64,000 nucleotides of DNA, from NCBI GenBank assembly GCA_032209605.1, contig JASFXZ010000016.1:2232001-2296000 (forward strand), read 5' to 3'. The stretch's first letter is position 1; every line of letters starts with the position of its first letter. Below the pieces are notes generated by a model. The model did no database searches. It had not been told where the DNA came from and was given only the letters and a program-made list of their open reading frames with translations. This document shows, in pieces, positions 36,281-48,363 of this stretch. The position numbers were made by a program, and so were the translations under genes. This DNA is from Mactromeris polynyma. Its lineage: Eukaryota; Mollusca; Bivalvia; Venerida; Mactridae.

Positions 36281-38080
36281 TTTGTATTCGGCAGTTCAGT
36301 CGATCTGATGTAAGCAAATGCATGCTTAACGATAAAGTAGGGTAGACAATAGCCCCGCATACATGTCTCTGTACTCCGACTTTTACACAGAGTTGTACAG
36401 CGACAGTATAGAGATGTGACGTCCGTGGCTGGACTAGGTAGACAATACGTTTCAAGAATCGAACCATTAAAGTATGATAGTTGTTCTTATCTTGATCGTA
36501 AGGACGACGCGCACATATACCATGCACTCAGTGCACGTTGTAACTAGTTTATGGTTTGATTATCAGGAAAACATATTTCATCTTGGAGATAACTTAAAAT
36601 GTCATTAAACTATTAGAATCTTTACATGTTTAGTATTGTCATATTCCACTGAGCCCCGGGTTATTATTACGTTTCTCTGGTCAATAAATCCGCAAATCGA
36701 CTTCAACAAAAAGCAATACTTTGTATGTAGTATCGTATTACCGGAAATTACTGCTTAACTACTGGAATAAACACTGTCAGCTTGTAAATAAATATGTTGA
36801 AAAGTAAAAATATTTTGTTATCTTTCTGTTATAAACTCGACATTCTTCCAACCTCTGATCTGTGTGTATATATGAGACTTCAAGTAAATAAATATATACT
36901 GGTCAAAAGTGTTAACTCGCCAGTATCGTTTCACATAGTTTCTAGAAAGCAACTGGATACCACTTGTGTTGATTCGGATTGCAGAGTAAGCTATAACATG
37001 TATGATTCAAATTAATTGAACTATCGTAAAAGTCGGTGTAAACCAGTTATAATTATGTATATTGTTTCAGATCAGGTTGTCTTCATGAAAATACAAAATA
37101 GCGGGTAAGCACGTTAGACCAGTACATGTAATGAAATGCACACATTAACCTATACCTGTAAGATAGATGTATAGCGTGTGTCAGGGCATGGTACGTACTA
37201 CACACATGTCAGGGTACGTTTATACGAAAAGGTTACAGACCGAACAAATGGACAAACAAATAGTTCGTGGAAGATGCATGTTTCCATTTACTTTTTGATG
37301 TGAGCGTTTGTGGTTTCAACAAAACGATAAACAAACAATAATGCTATCTCATGAAAGAAACTTCAAACTCCTTGGAAGATACGTTGTGATGATATGTCCA
37401 GCTTTTAATGTCTATCTGCCAACAACTAACCATCTGTCTACACTTAAGACGATGTTTTTGTTCTAAGTTAAAACGAAAATGTTCCGTACCTCTTGATTTC
37501 ACTCTGTCCATTTTATTACTCGTAAAAAAGTATCAATCAGTTTATAAGGATATCGATCTTAACCGACATGATTCCTGAGCCGAGGGTCGTAAACCTGATC
37601 CCGGTCAAGAGGGGTTTGATTACAAACTTAAAATCCCTCAATTGTTTTGTACCCAAGGAAGCAGTCATCGAGAGTGAATAACTTATGTTGAGGATTTGTT
37701 AGGCAATCGATATAACGCTATAACACTTTACGCTTTTCGTATATATTCGGTAAATGAATTGATCTATGTATTTCTCTACAACAACGTTTGTAAGGAACGC
37801 AAATAGAACCTGGAACACCAATGGAACCTTGAAAAAACTGCTGTTCGCTATAATAATATTCATACATTTTAACAATGTTTAGTGAAATTAAAACCAAACC
37901 CTTACTTCTACTTGGACGGCCTACCAACACATGTTCTAGTCAATTAGTTGTGTATTCATCTAAATACGTTGTTCAATTCTTATTAATTTAGATCGTTGTC
38001 TAACTCTCTGATACAAAAAGAAACAAACTAGTTGATTCATTTGTTAAAGTACCAAACATAATTGATATTACATCCCAAAA
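36281..38080. other. No gene recognised
   Basis: ORFs of 70-84 codons only, none protein-like. Confidence 0.35.
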
Positions 38081-38148
38081 CATCATACCAAGCGTCTACT
38101 CTGACCCAGACATACATCATACCAAGCGTCTACTCTGACCCAGACATA
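38081..38148. repeat. 34-bp perfect duplication
   Basis: The 34-bp unit beginning CATCATACCAAGCGTCTACT is present twice in direct succession without mismatch, indicating a recent event. Confidence 0.9.
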
Positions 38149-38828
38149 CATGTCTGACATGATCTGTATTAATAAGAACTTTATAATTCTAACCAGAACA
38201 CGCTTTGATATAATCCACTTAGCTTAATTCCGTAGCGCCGAATCTTGTTTATTTCTTAATGAAGCATGTTCTTGAACTATATTTAATCAACGATAAACTA
38301 CCAACGCAACAATAAACAACAACAAAAACAAAAGCATTCCGATTGTCGCGTCTGAAGTAATTCTATAATTTGATTGGTTGATCCAGTGGGTCGCCAAAGT
38401 AAGAATTCGTTTCAATCAACGTAAAATCCTCTGGGATCAATCAAATACCTCATCGATTTAATTAATAGCACGAAATACACGAATAACCGAATTTATTTCT
38501 GCGTTAAAACCGTAATCATAGAAATATAAACGAACGTACATTAAAGTTGATGTGCTTTTTCAAAGACGAGTTATTATTTCGGCGTACATTATTTTGTGTC
38601 GTACATAAAGCGGAAATGGCGGTATAATTAGTGCAAGACTATTTCATTAATGGATACTGTATAAGAGATAGATTTATATGTTTATCAATTAGGAGCATAA
38701 AATAAAATAATACCATAGTTACACCCCAACGGAAATCACGACGCCTTGTATATATGTACGAGGTTGAAGCTAATTACTTGGTCCAGGAAAATAGACGCTA
38801 CGCAGCACTCAGCGCTTTGTAAATAAGA

Positions 38829-40080
38829 ACTCAAAATTTACTCTGCTGAGTGCATATTATACTATTTGATACATTGACTTTGAGATTTGAGTGAAAATCT
38901 GAGATTGAGTGCAAATTTATCCAGCTCAGAACTCAGAATTCAAACTTTACTCTGTCGAGTGCCGATTATACGATTTGATTAATTGACTTGAGATTTGAGT
39001 GTAAATCAGAGAACGAGTACAAACATTGACTGTGAGATTTGAGTGTAAATCAGAGATCGAGTACAAACATTGACTGTGAGATTTGAGTGTAAATCAGAGA
39101 TCGAGTACAAACATTGACTGTGAGATTTGAGTGTAAATCTGAGATCGAGGACAAACATTGACTGTGAGATTTGAGTATAAATCTGAGATCGAGGACAAAC
39201 ATTGACTGTGAGATTTGAGTATAAATCTGAGATCGAGGACAAACATTGACTGTGAGATTTGAGTATAAATCTAAGATCGAGGACAAACATTGACTGTGAG
39301 ATTTGAGTATAAATCTGAGATCGAGGACAAACATTGACTGTGAGATTTGAGTATAAATCTAAGATCGAGGACAAACATTGACTGTGAGATTTGAGTATAA
39401 ATCTGAGATCGAGGACAAACATTGACTGTGAGATTTGAGTATAAATCTAAGATCGAGGACAAACATTGACTGTGAGATTTGAGTATAAATCTGAGATCGA
39501 GGACAAACATTGACTGTGAGATTTGAGTGTAAATCAGAGATTGTGTACAAACATTGACTGTGAGATTTGAGTGTAAATCAGAGATTGTGTACAAACATTG
39601 ACTGTGAGATTTGAGTGTAAATCAGAGATTGTGTACAAACATTGACTGTGAGATTTGAGTGTAAATCTGAGACTGAGTACAAACATTGACTTTGAGATTT
39701 GAGTGTAAATCAGAGATTGAGTACAAACATTGACTTTGAGATTTGAGTGTAAATCAGAGATTGTGTACAAACATTGACTGTGAGATTTGAGTGTAAATCA
39801 GAGATTGTGTACAAACATTGACTTTGAGATTTGAGTGTAAATCAGAGACTGAGTACAAACATTGACTTTGAGATTTGAGTGTAAATCAGAGATTGAGTAC
39901 AAACATTGACTTTGAGATTTGAGTGTAAATCAGAGATTGTGTACAAATATTTCCAGCTCAGAACTCAGAATTCAAACTTTACTCTGCTGAGTGCAGATTA
40001 TACGATTTGATATATAGTATTTGAGATTTGAGTGCAACTCTGAGATTGTGTACAAATACTTCCAGCTGAGTGTCGAGTAT
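38829..40080. repeat. Complex repeat enclosing a 44-bp minisatellite
   Basis: A longer element containing CCAGCTCAGAACTCAGAATT, then CAAACTTTACTCTG and a GAGTGC..ATTATACGATTTG segment occurs at 38921-38980 and again at 39953-40012. A shorter version lies at 38829-38872. Between the two full copies lies the 44-bp array (39023-39946). The ATTTGAGTG motif of the array unit is also found once after each flank copy, so the array probably grew from part of this larger unit. Confidence 0.85.
39023..39946. repeat. 44-bp minisatellite, 21 units, partly dimeric
   Basis: Twenty-one units, each exactly 44 bp, begin ACATTGACTGTGAGATTTGA. Variant types are clustered: TCAGAGATCGAGTAC at the left, then TCTGAGATCGAGGAC alternating with TCTAAGATCGAGGAC (39199-39506, an 88-bp dimer), then TCAGAGATTGTGTAC and TTTGAG variants at the right. 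On the minus strand all three frames are nearly stop-free, giving ORFs of up to 138 codons with a 44-residue period; these are not genes. Confidence 0.97.
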
Positions 40081-41250
40081 ACCGTGAATAATCAATAATT
40101 CCATTCGAAGCACAAATCAACGTTCAAAGCATCGAAGAAAATGGATCACAAAGAATACTCGGCACTTGGTAGGCATGACTGAAACCTCAACAGTCAGAGT
40201 TTGTAGAGTAATGTTTGAGTTCTGAGTGCTAAGTGGAGAGGATCATTTACAGACCATGACCCTGATCTAGTTTTAGGGCATCTCCCGTATCGACCAAATG
40301 ACTAGTCTGAGCTGTATATTCTGTATGTATATATATACATGATCAAGTAAGGTCTTTGAAAACAGTTTATGACAGTGAAAAACTGGAGAACGGGAAAAGA
40401 CACATTCACAAAGCAGAAACTGCTATAAAGATCTATACAAAAGGAAAAGGGAATGAACACACAGAAGGAGACACATAAACAATACCAGAATGTACACAAA
40501 GGGAGGCTTCACAAAGACAAGACAAAATGAAAAGGACACGGATACCAAAAATCACAGCATCCCCAACGACATGTTTGGAACTGTCAGTAGAAATACTGAC
40601 CAATGAACAACCATTGATAAAAAAACAAAAAGGGATAAGCCAATCCAGAGACCATTCCAACAAGTGAACCGAGAAAATTCAGAAAAAAACACGAAGATAG
40701 AAGTAGGGGCTAAACATATCCGCATTGAATGATACGTTTCTTGATACAAAACATCTATACGATTACTGCACAATCTCTCCAGTAACATTATTGCAGATGT
40801 TTACAAACAAATATCTGGATATACCGCCAACAATATCGGACCTTTTTTATCAGTATTCATGCGCGGTTGGTTGACGGTGTATGGCCGCCAGCAGAGTCAT
40901 CTCGATCGAAAACATCTAAATCATGTCGTGATTTCCCATTCATAATTCGTCTTGGATAAATCAGTCATTTTTGCATCTTTTCCAGACGCCTATTGAATTA
41001 TATCTGACAACGATATTGAAACGGTTAATGAAACTTACATGGAGATAGACAACCTTACATTTGTACAAACTTTGGAAACAAAATGTTAGTACATTGAAGA
41101 CGAGTACATTTTTAAAGACATCTCTTCAAACTAACCATTACCCCATACGTTGCTAACCTTCAACGACAACTTGTATACATGAGTGAATGTTGAACAGAAA
41201 AAAAATGTATCGCCAAACTGAGTGAAATATATATGAGATAAATGATGGAT
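40081..41250. other. No gene; strand-biased purine-rich block
   Basis: From about 40370 to 40710 the + strand is strongly A/G-rich (for example AAAAGGAAAAGGGAATGAAC), with + strand open stretches such as EKLENGKRHIHKAETAIKI broken by stops. The two minus-strand ORFs here (76-78 codons) are hydrophobic mirror images of that bias. It may be an old coding relic on the + strand; no family recognised. Confidence 0.35.
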
Positions 41251-41524
41251 CTCCCGTCCGGTTAGCACAGTGGTAAGAGCGCTTGGCTGTCACCCGAGAG
41301 GTCCGTGTTCGATTCCGAGCTGGGCAGGTCATGTCCTTCCGTGACATTTGCCTAAGGTTATTTGCCCCCAAACTCTGGTTCACGTGGGGGAATTTATCAG
41401 CTGCTTACGGGAGGACAGGTTAGTACTGGTTGTTAGATAATGCAAGTAGACTGGCCAGGTTAACTGACCGCCTTTTATCACTAAAACTGTCTAAAATCAG
41501 TGTTAAACCCGAATAAAACAAACC
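41251..41524 (+). mobile_element. SINE, tRNA-headed, full length
   Basis: Head: CCGGTTAGCACAGTGGTAAG (A box) and GTGTTCGATTCC (B box), then CTGGGCAGGTCATG. Body: CTGCTTACGGGAGGACAGGT. Tail: GTGTTAAACCCGAATAAAAC then AAACC. It aligns to 34470-34734 along its length, and its tail matches that of 53069-53338. Known bivalve and other mollusc SINEs share this kind of 3' tail. No clear target-site duplication. Confidence 0.88.
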
Positions 41525-42047
41525 AAAGTGACGGTTTGGTGATACATACTTTAAACTGCACATTACTCTGAATAATTCAACCAACATTTTCATGAGATAT
41601 ATAGAGTTAAAGTGACGAAATGGTAAAAATAATCCGTTTACATCTGTGCAAGACTGAGAACCACAAAGTGGTCAATCCAAGCACTATCATTATTTACGTG
41701 CACATGTATTTTAAACAATGTTATCATTCATAAAACATGTTCTCTGCATCCCCGTGGTCTAATGATTTCTGTTTATATTATCTTCCTGTATATCAGCATA
41801 TTGATAATATGAATGCTTACGTTGAGTGTCAGTTTATGTCATTATGATATCAATAATGCAGTACATTGCAATTGGCCATTGTCATTATCACCGTGGCCAC
41901 TGGGGTTAAAATGGTGGTTTTGGTGCAGTAATAACTGAGACAGATGCGATATGAAATACAATACAGTGTTATGTTTGTTTTGATCATGCTTAATTAACAG
42001 ATACTCAGAAAAAAATATACACAAAGGGTCGATATTATATAGAAGAA
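41525..42047. other. No gene recognised
   Basis: AT-rich, a 77-codon minus ORF overlaps the next MITE and is not a gene. Confidence 0.4.
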
Positions 42048-42228
42048 TACAGTAAAACCTAAATAATAAGACCACCCTTAGGACGTAACGAAACTGGTCA
42101 TCTCATTGAGGTGGTATCATTATTGAGGTTGAATAAAGAACGAAACAGTGAAAATGGACATGACATTGTGTTCTTAATTTTGAGATAGACCTTTTTTGGA
42201 GATGGTCTTTAAGAGCGATTTTACTGTA
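42048..42228 (+). mobile_element. TA-flanked MITE, CAGTAAAACCTCA family, copy 5
   Basis: Starts TACAGTAAAACCTAAATAAT and ends GAGCGATTTTACTGTA. The core GAGGTTGAATAAAGAACGAA then AACAGTGAAAATGGAC and TTCTTAATTTTGAG is well preserved. Confidence 0.8.
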
Positions 42229-45200
42229 CAATATATCTTATACCTAAAAGACTTGCAAAGACTGTATTTTATTATTTCAAAATATTAATATTGGATGGTC
42301 GGTGAATCATGTTTAGTCTGAAAGCACAAATATCCAAAAAGTAAGCATTTCCAGGAAACTTGTCACCAAAACAAATATCAACCTTCTTAAATTTAAAGAA
42401 CATTTAAAGTTTTAAGACGTGATGGTAAGCATAGACTACAGGTGTTTGATTTATAACAACGATTTTACGCCTTAGTCAGGCATTATATTATATGAATTCA
42501 TTTATTTATCAGAATTTACCCAGTATACATTGGTTAAGATGCTTGTAATATTTACTTTATTCTCTGCTCTTCAACGCCAATACATACAGTAATCACTTTT
42601 GAATTCACTTTCCAGAAATAAACTAGTATTGCTGAAGGAGTATAGCTGATAAACACATTGATACACTGGCTCTTGTCATAATCTGTTTTCTAACAATAAC
42701 TATGAATTAATATTAACAAACATTTTATTTTTTTAATTTAAGTTTAACTTTTCTAAGATATATGCTTTGCGCATATCAGGCCGTATCATCAATTCTGTGT
42801 CATTTTGGGTACAAATAGGTACAATGTCTCCCATTTGGAGTCAGATATTCATTAACTTATTCAATGCTTGTATTATTCCATAAGACTTGAAGTCATTCGT
42901 TCTGAAACTTTCCTGAGTACCAAGATTTATCTATGAAGAATGTAATTTTTCCTTGTACAATTTAGGAAGAACTACGTGTAAACTTTACTTATACTGTCTA
43001 TGTTTTTAATAAATTATATAAAATTATTTTCTGTGCATTGATTTATCCTTTGTCCTGAAATAAATTTTGTGATAGGTAATAAATAAAATGGATGTAATTA
43101 TTACTTACAAAAATGTTAATCATTCGATTATATACTTACTTAAAATAATCCAAAAATAACATACGTTGGTCTTATCACGAATTCCTTAATTATAAAATTC
43201 CTTCATTGGAACACACACGGACGCGTAAACGTACACATTTCCAACAGGTAGGAAAACAGTAACAACTATGTTTGTACATGTACATCAGTTCTAAAGTATC
43301 TGTCTCATATTCCATTAAACTCTGAAGAACTTTTCACTCCAATATCACCACGCAACACGACAGCACTACAATAATAACACAACTAAAACTGAATCAAGGT
43401 TTAACCATTTAACAAAGTCACATTTCACGGACGTCCTGTGATCTGCGAATTATCAACGAGAAGAGTATCCAAACGACTGTGTAAATTAGAAGCAAAACTG
43501 AATTAACTTCAATTCCGTTATTGCCCTGTCCGGTCGTGATAGATTTAATGCCATGGATAAACGCCCGCTTGATTAATTCCATTGCGTGGTTTCATATTGC
43601 TGATCGCATCCCGAAAACCGATTCCATATGCTTTCATTTTCAATCCGCGCCATATTAACTTATAAAATCGTTTTCTATTGGCTATCGAAATTGTGATCTT
43701 AATTACTATTGGTTCAAAGCTGGGTACGGACAAAAATCACAACAAATTGCATTGGGTTAATCATCAGTTGGCACGCTTTTGAACCAGGCAATCCGTTTTG
43801 TATCTTACGTATAGACATTGAATAATGAGATTTTAAAAGAGTTGTTCATAGTAACAAGATTGTAATCTTAAGTGTCAGATTAGCTCATGTAAGGAATTAA
43901 CACTACATTTACGATCAAGTAATCCGTTTACATTAACGATTATAGATGTTTACGTTTCGTAAAACGTCCCGCCTTCATTCTGTTTCAATTACTAACATCG
44001 TGTACAAAGCGAAATCTCGGCGGCCACATGCAGATTCCGTTGTTGTCCATGCACCGCGGGGAAACATGCATGCATTTCATTGCCAACATAATGAGACTGT
44101 CTTGATGTAAATGAGAAATATTTCTAGGTTTAGTTCATTAGCAATCACGAAATTTATCTTTGCCAAGCCACAGGTGCGTGGAAACCATCATGGTTTTAAA
44201 AAAAGTGGCATTTTTGTTACATACTTCCGCCATTAAATGCACTCTTGCATTACAAGAAAAAAAAGACTCAAAACTTCAATCAAAGCATAGATTAGATAGT
44301 TAACGATCTGAATTTAATTTCAAATCACAGGATCCTATGTTGTAAGTAATTTACTTTGAAAAGAACGTTTTGTTTCCAAATTGTGAGAAACATATTGGGG
44401 CGGACAGTTTAAATCATATGTTGCATGCAATTATTATTTATTTAAATTAATGTTGAAACTGAAGACAAATTGCGCTTTCATCGGCTCATTTTATGTGATT
44501 TTATCGACAATGAACAGACAAATATTTCGTGTATCAAATTATACAAGAACGCGTGGTTTCCTTCACAAATATGAAACAAAAAAAGCGCATATAAGTACGA
44601 AGGTATATAGCATTAAAATTTGATTGCATGGAACTTTCAACACTTTTCAAGCATAGCGAGTCTAATCATTTTTTTTTATAAATTACAAATGTTTCCGCTC
44701 TCAATTATTCTACACGGGCGAAATGGTTCAAGGACGAATCGATCAGGTGATCATTTACCGGACGTCAAATTGATGGACGTGAAATCTGAAACTTAACGGA
44801 AAAAGAGAATGGGTATTATACGGAAGATTACATTAAACGCAATCTGACGTCATAGTTTCCAATTAATAGTGAATTGTTATCTAAATGTCTAGGTTTAGAC
44901 ACTACACGATCTATAAGTGATATACAAAGTATGCGATTGCTTCGATGTTCGTTTGTTTTCAATTATCATTGAAAGATATGTGACAAAATACGTATATATT
45001 GACGTACAATGTATCATTACTTTTCAGTTTGATTGCCACACTTCCGGTATGAAACCGCTTTTGAGAACATAATACGTCAGCATAATAGTACACTTGATTA
45101 AAAAAACAGAAGACATTTTCTCAGCTAGATAATTAATAACTCTATAACAGTAAGCAGGAAGTGTTGTATCTTAAAGTAATTACTGTTGTTAATTTTGAAG

Positions 45201-45339
45201 TATACTAAGTGACATGAAACTAAGAGACATAACTCTGTTGTTGCTATAATAAGTGGGCTATTATTAAAGTAGCAGGATTTTTCTCCTCTCTGATGGTTAT
45301 ATGGTAGTTTTAAACAACAAGAATTACATTTCATTTCAT
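42229..45339. other. Unassigned stretch
   Basis: No exon-like segment. Around 43.55-44.18 kb the sequence is less AT-rich and less repetitive, with two CTATTGG words (inverted CCAAT boxes, about 43676 and 43708) and several ATTA/TAAT core words. This could be a regulatory region, but that is a guess. Confidence 0.3.
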
Positions 45340-45650
45340 ACAAAAATCATGTAAGTGTAGACATCAAAACAAAAGTATGGGGTTTCGGAGATCTGGCATA
45401 TGGGAACGGATTGTATACGAACAGTGTCATAAAGCATGTATAAAAAATTCATGCGCGTTTCATGTCGGAAGATATCACAATCAATAGTCTGTGAATGTGA
45501 TTCTTCAATACCAGCAAGGAGTCTCGAAGACAGTTTCAAGTCCAGCGAAATGAAAAATACTTTCATCGGCTAAAATGTCATTCCTATTCAATTAATGTAA
45601 AGCAGTGTTTACGTACATTGATTACATACCATTGTATGCCCTTTTATGGT
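45340..45650 (+). repeat. Old dispersed repeat E, copy 3
   Basis: GACATCAAAACAAAAGTA, GCGAAATGAAAAATACTTTC with TCGGC, TGTCATTCCT and TTTACGTACATTGATTA match 17348-17660 in order and orientation. A 76-codon minus ORF overlaps it. Confidence 0.55.
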
Positions 45651-46288
45651 AGTGTAACTAAGGCTTCCGGCTGTGAGAAATGTGATCTTCTGTCATTAAT
45701 ATATTCTACATGCAAGTTATTGTTTTATTGTTGCAAAGGGGCAACACGCACGGGACATCAAACCGTTCGCTCATGGCGCACGACGGTACGATAGTACGGC
45801 GGGACGGAGAATGTTAGTACTGTAGAAATAGTATACAAAACTCCATAAATATAATCATTCATATCAAAAAGTGAACTGACAACCCGGTTCCTAATAGACA
45901 TACTTATTACACAAGACACCATTAACCGACTTACAGGTTCCATTGCCACCATTCATTCAGTGTACGTGATGACATGACATCAACACCTGAACACTTGTTC
46001 ACAGTTAATTCTGTGTTAAAATCCAAAAACAACTCATAACCAACCCCAGACATCTATAAGTGAAAGTCATTTTTCATATTTTGTGAAAAATCTAACGCAT
46101 CCAGGTAATTTACGTTACTCTGTATGTGATATGTACATTAACATTATCATTATGCTAAGCTCTCTGGAGGTGTTCAAAGGAAAGAATTCGCTCATGTTGT
46201 TTGTTATACAATATGTCAGCTTACTGTGATTATGGTCAGTCGATTATCAGACATTAATGATGATGCAACCTCCGCCATTTGTTTATAT
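45651..46288. other. No gene recognised
   Basis: Includes a short G+C-rich patch near 45775-45810 (GCGCACGACGGTACGATAGT). Otherwise featureless. Confidence 0.35.
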
Positions 46289-46470
46289 ATACAGTAAAAC
46301 CTGAATTAAATACCACCTCAATAATAAGTCCACCTCAAAATAAAGAACACATTTTCCAGTCCATTTTCACAGTTTTACTCTTTATTCAATCTCACTATTA
46401 AATCCACCTCAATAAGAAGACAATTTTTCTAGGGTCCCAAGGTTGGTCTTATTATTGAGGTTTTACTGTA
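46289..46470 (-). mobile_element. TA-flanked MITE, CAGTAAAACCTCA family, copy 6
   Basis: Starts TACAGTAAAACCTGAATTAA and ends TTATTGAGGTTTTACTGTA; both ends and the reverse-oriented core (CAGTCCATTTTCACAGTTTT) are well preserved. With copy 10 it is the best template for a family consensus. Confidence 0.85.
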
Positions 46471-46746
46471 CTCCAAAGACTAGATTCTTCAAGTTCGGTT
46501 CTTCAAAATACCAGGTTTTTATCAAACAATTTGTTTCACGTTTTCGTGAAATTGTTTAAATGTTGCAGTCCGATAAATAACTTTGCTCGTAAATTATTTC
46601 ATATGCCAGGAAATCTTCGAACGGTTGTCTTCAATACTGGGGAAGGTATACGAGCAGTCAAGGGGGGCGGGGTGTACTGTATTATACTGTGTAATATCCA
46701 GGCTTTGTGTATATTGTTTCTGAGTATCAAACATTACATAGTAAAC

Positions 46747-46925
46747 TACAGTCAAACCTCAGTAGAAGACCACCCTTGGGACCCTACGAAACATGTCTTC
46801 TTATTGATGTGGTCTTAATATTGAGCTTCAATAAAAAGCAAATCAGTGGAAATATACTTGAGAATTGTATTCTTAATGTTGAGGTGGTCTTGTATGATGT
46901 GGTATTTAAGTTTGGTTTTACTGTA
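46747..46925 (+). mobile_element. TA-flanked MITE, CAGTAAAACCTCA family, copy 7
   Basis: Starts TACAGTCAAACCTCAGTAGA and ends AGTTTGGTTTTACTGTA. It lies only 276 bp from copy 6 and in the opposite orientation. ORFs of 90-95 codons here are artefacts. Confidence 0.8.
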
Positions 46926-47843
46926 ATAATAATTAAACGTTTGGAACTAGAAAACAGGAGAAAGCAATGTAATACTTAAGTGAGAAATGCACAGTTTGAA
47001 AATCGCTAGGTGATCACGTGTAGCTTCGGTATATACAAAATCTCGCACAGTTTTCGTAAACTTTCGTTAGTGCACTAATTGATAGCGGAAATTAAGCTAG
47101 CGGCAATTAAATTTATTCAATGTTTTATATAAGACAGGTAGACAGGTAGAATCAAGACAGTTGCTTGCATTGTTGCAATTAGAATGAATCATATAATATC
47201 TCAGAAATATCTTTCCAATTGGCGTACGATAACTTTACATCCACTTCCACAATTGACATAATTAATGTTTCCTAACCTATTAAAATGTAGTTCCCTTCTT
47301 TAAAACTACAAATCCAAACCATAATTTCAATCAAATTCTACACTAGCAGTCCCCTCTTGGTAACGACTGATACATGCAAAACAGATCAAATATACCGTGC
47401 AAACTATACATATAATATTTCGGTCTTGAATGGTGTCTGCTCGTTGTAAATGGTCGCTTTTACAATATGTTTAGATCCGAGAAACTTGGTTTATAGATAG
47501 ATAGATATATTTATTTGCATATTGAACAATGAAAAGGGGGTTTTACAACGCAGCAATAATCATATTTACAGTAATAAGCAGCGTGACAATATTCTTTCTA
47601 AACAACGTTATTGTAAAATTTCAATTGTTGAATAGTCGGTTAAGTAGATACTAAATTGGTTGCACGACTAAATGGACTGAAGTGTTCATAATTAAAAATG
47701 CAAGAGTGTGTATAGTCCGTTTAGTTATTTAAGTGTTAGGTGATCTGAGCCGTTGAAGGCCTGTTTTGAAAAAAAAACAACGTCCAATAGATATTGTGTT
47801 CATTATAACAGTATTCTCAACTACTTTTAAATAGACAACGCCA
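46926..47843. other. No gene recognised
   Basis: Holds a short AGATAGATAGATAT microsatellite near 47497. Confidence 0.35.
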
Positions 47844-48363
47844 CTATGTTGGTCTTTCAACTTTCATGCACGTCAGTGGCTTTAAATTCTTGTAAACGTC
47901 TGAGAATTTCTCTAAAGAGTGTGGTGAAATCAGCGTGATGCACGTTTGATTCCGGATAGCGCACAAATGACGGATGCAAGCCGTTGATTTTCGTTTTGTC
48001 TCAACATAACAATAGCGGGAAAAAGTCTTAGTTTCGCTGCATGATTTCTGAATAAATAGAATTTCTATGTAATGCATTGATTTATGCTTGTATAGATTCC
48101 ATAGCGCTCGTGCAAAACGATTAAACACACAAGGTATCGCAGGATCAGGATTTAGAATCTTGTCAACAATGATATAAAAACATAATTCTACTTTTAAACA
48201 AATGTTTTGGATTTTTACACACACTCGGTATAGAAGAAATACTTGCTCGGTGTAAGTAATACGTGCACAGCATTATGTACATCCATGTGCAAAGTTCTTG
48301 TAAATTCTCAATAAAAATCCCCACAGGATGCGGTAAAATCTCGGGTAGCGTATAATCTAACAA
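47844..48363 (-). repeat. Two related minus-strand ORF segments, unknown element
   Basis: A 126-codon ORF (47844-48224) and an overlapping 66-codon ORF (48163-48363) in another frame resemble each other. One ends ISPHSLEKFSDVYKNLKPLT with C, and the other starts YTLPEILPHPVGIFIENLQE with LC. The DNA also matches (CTTGTAAA..TCT.A.AA on the + strand at 47891 and 48297). This looks like a diverged internal duplication of an element with some past coding capacity. No family recognised and no splice sites, so I do not call a gene. Confidence 0.35.

Noticed and set aside
39006..39770. Several overlapping minus-strand ORFs of 63-138 codons with a repeating FVLDLRFILKSHSQCLSS pattern
   Set aside because: They are translations of the 44-bp array, open in all three minus frames because the unit lacks stops on that strand. 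No splice sites or start context.
39023..39946. CRISPR-like array
   Set aside because: The 44-bp units are contiguous, with no unique spacers, and the sequence is eukaryotic.
46531..46979. ORFs of 90-95 codons on the + strand
   Set aside because: They run across two MITE copies, and the reading frames are not conserved between copies.
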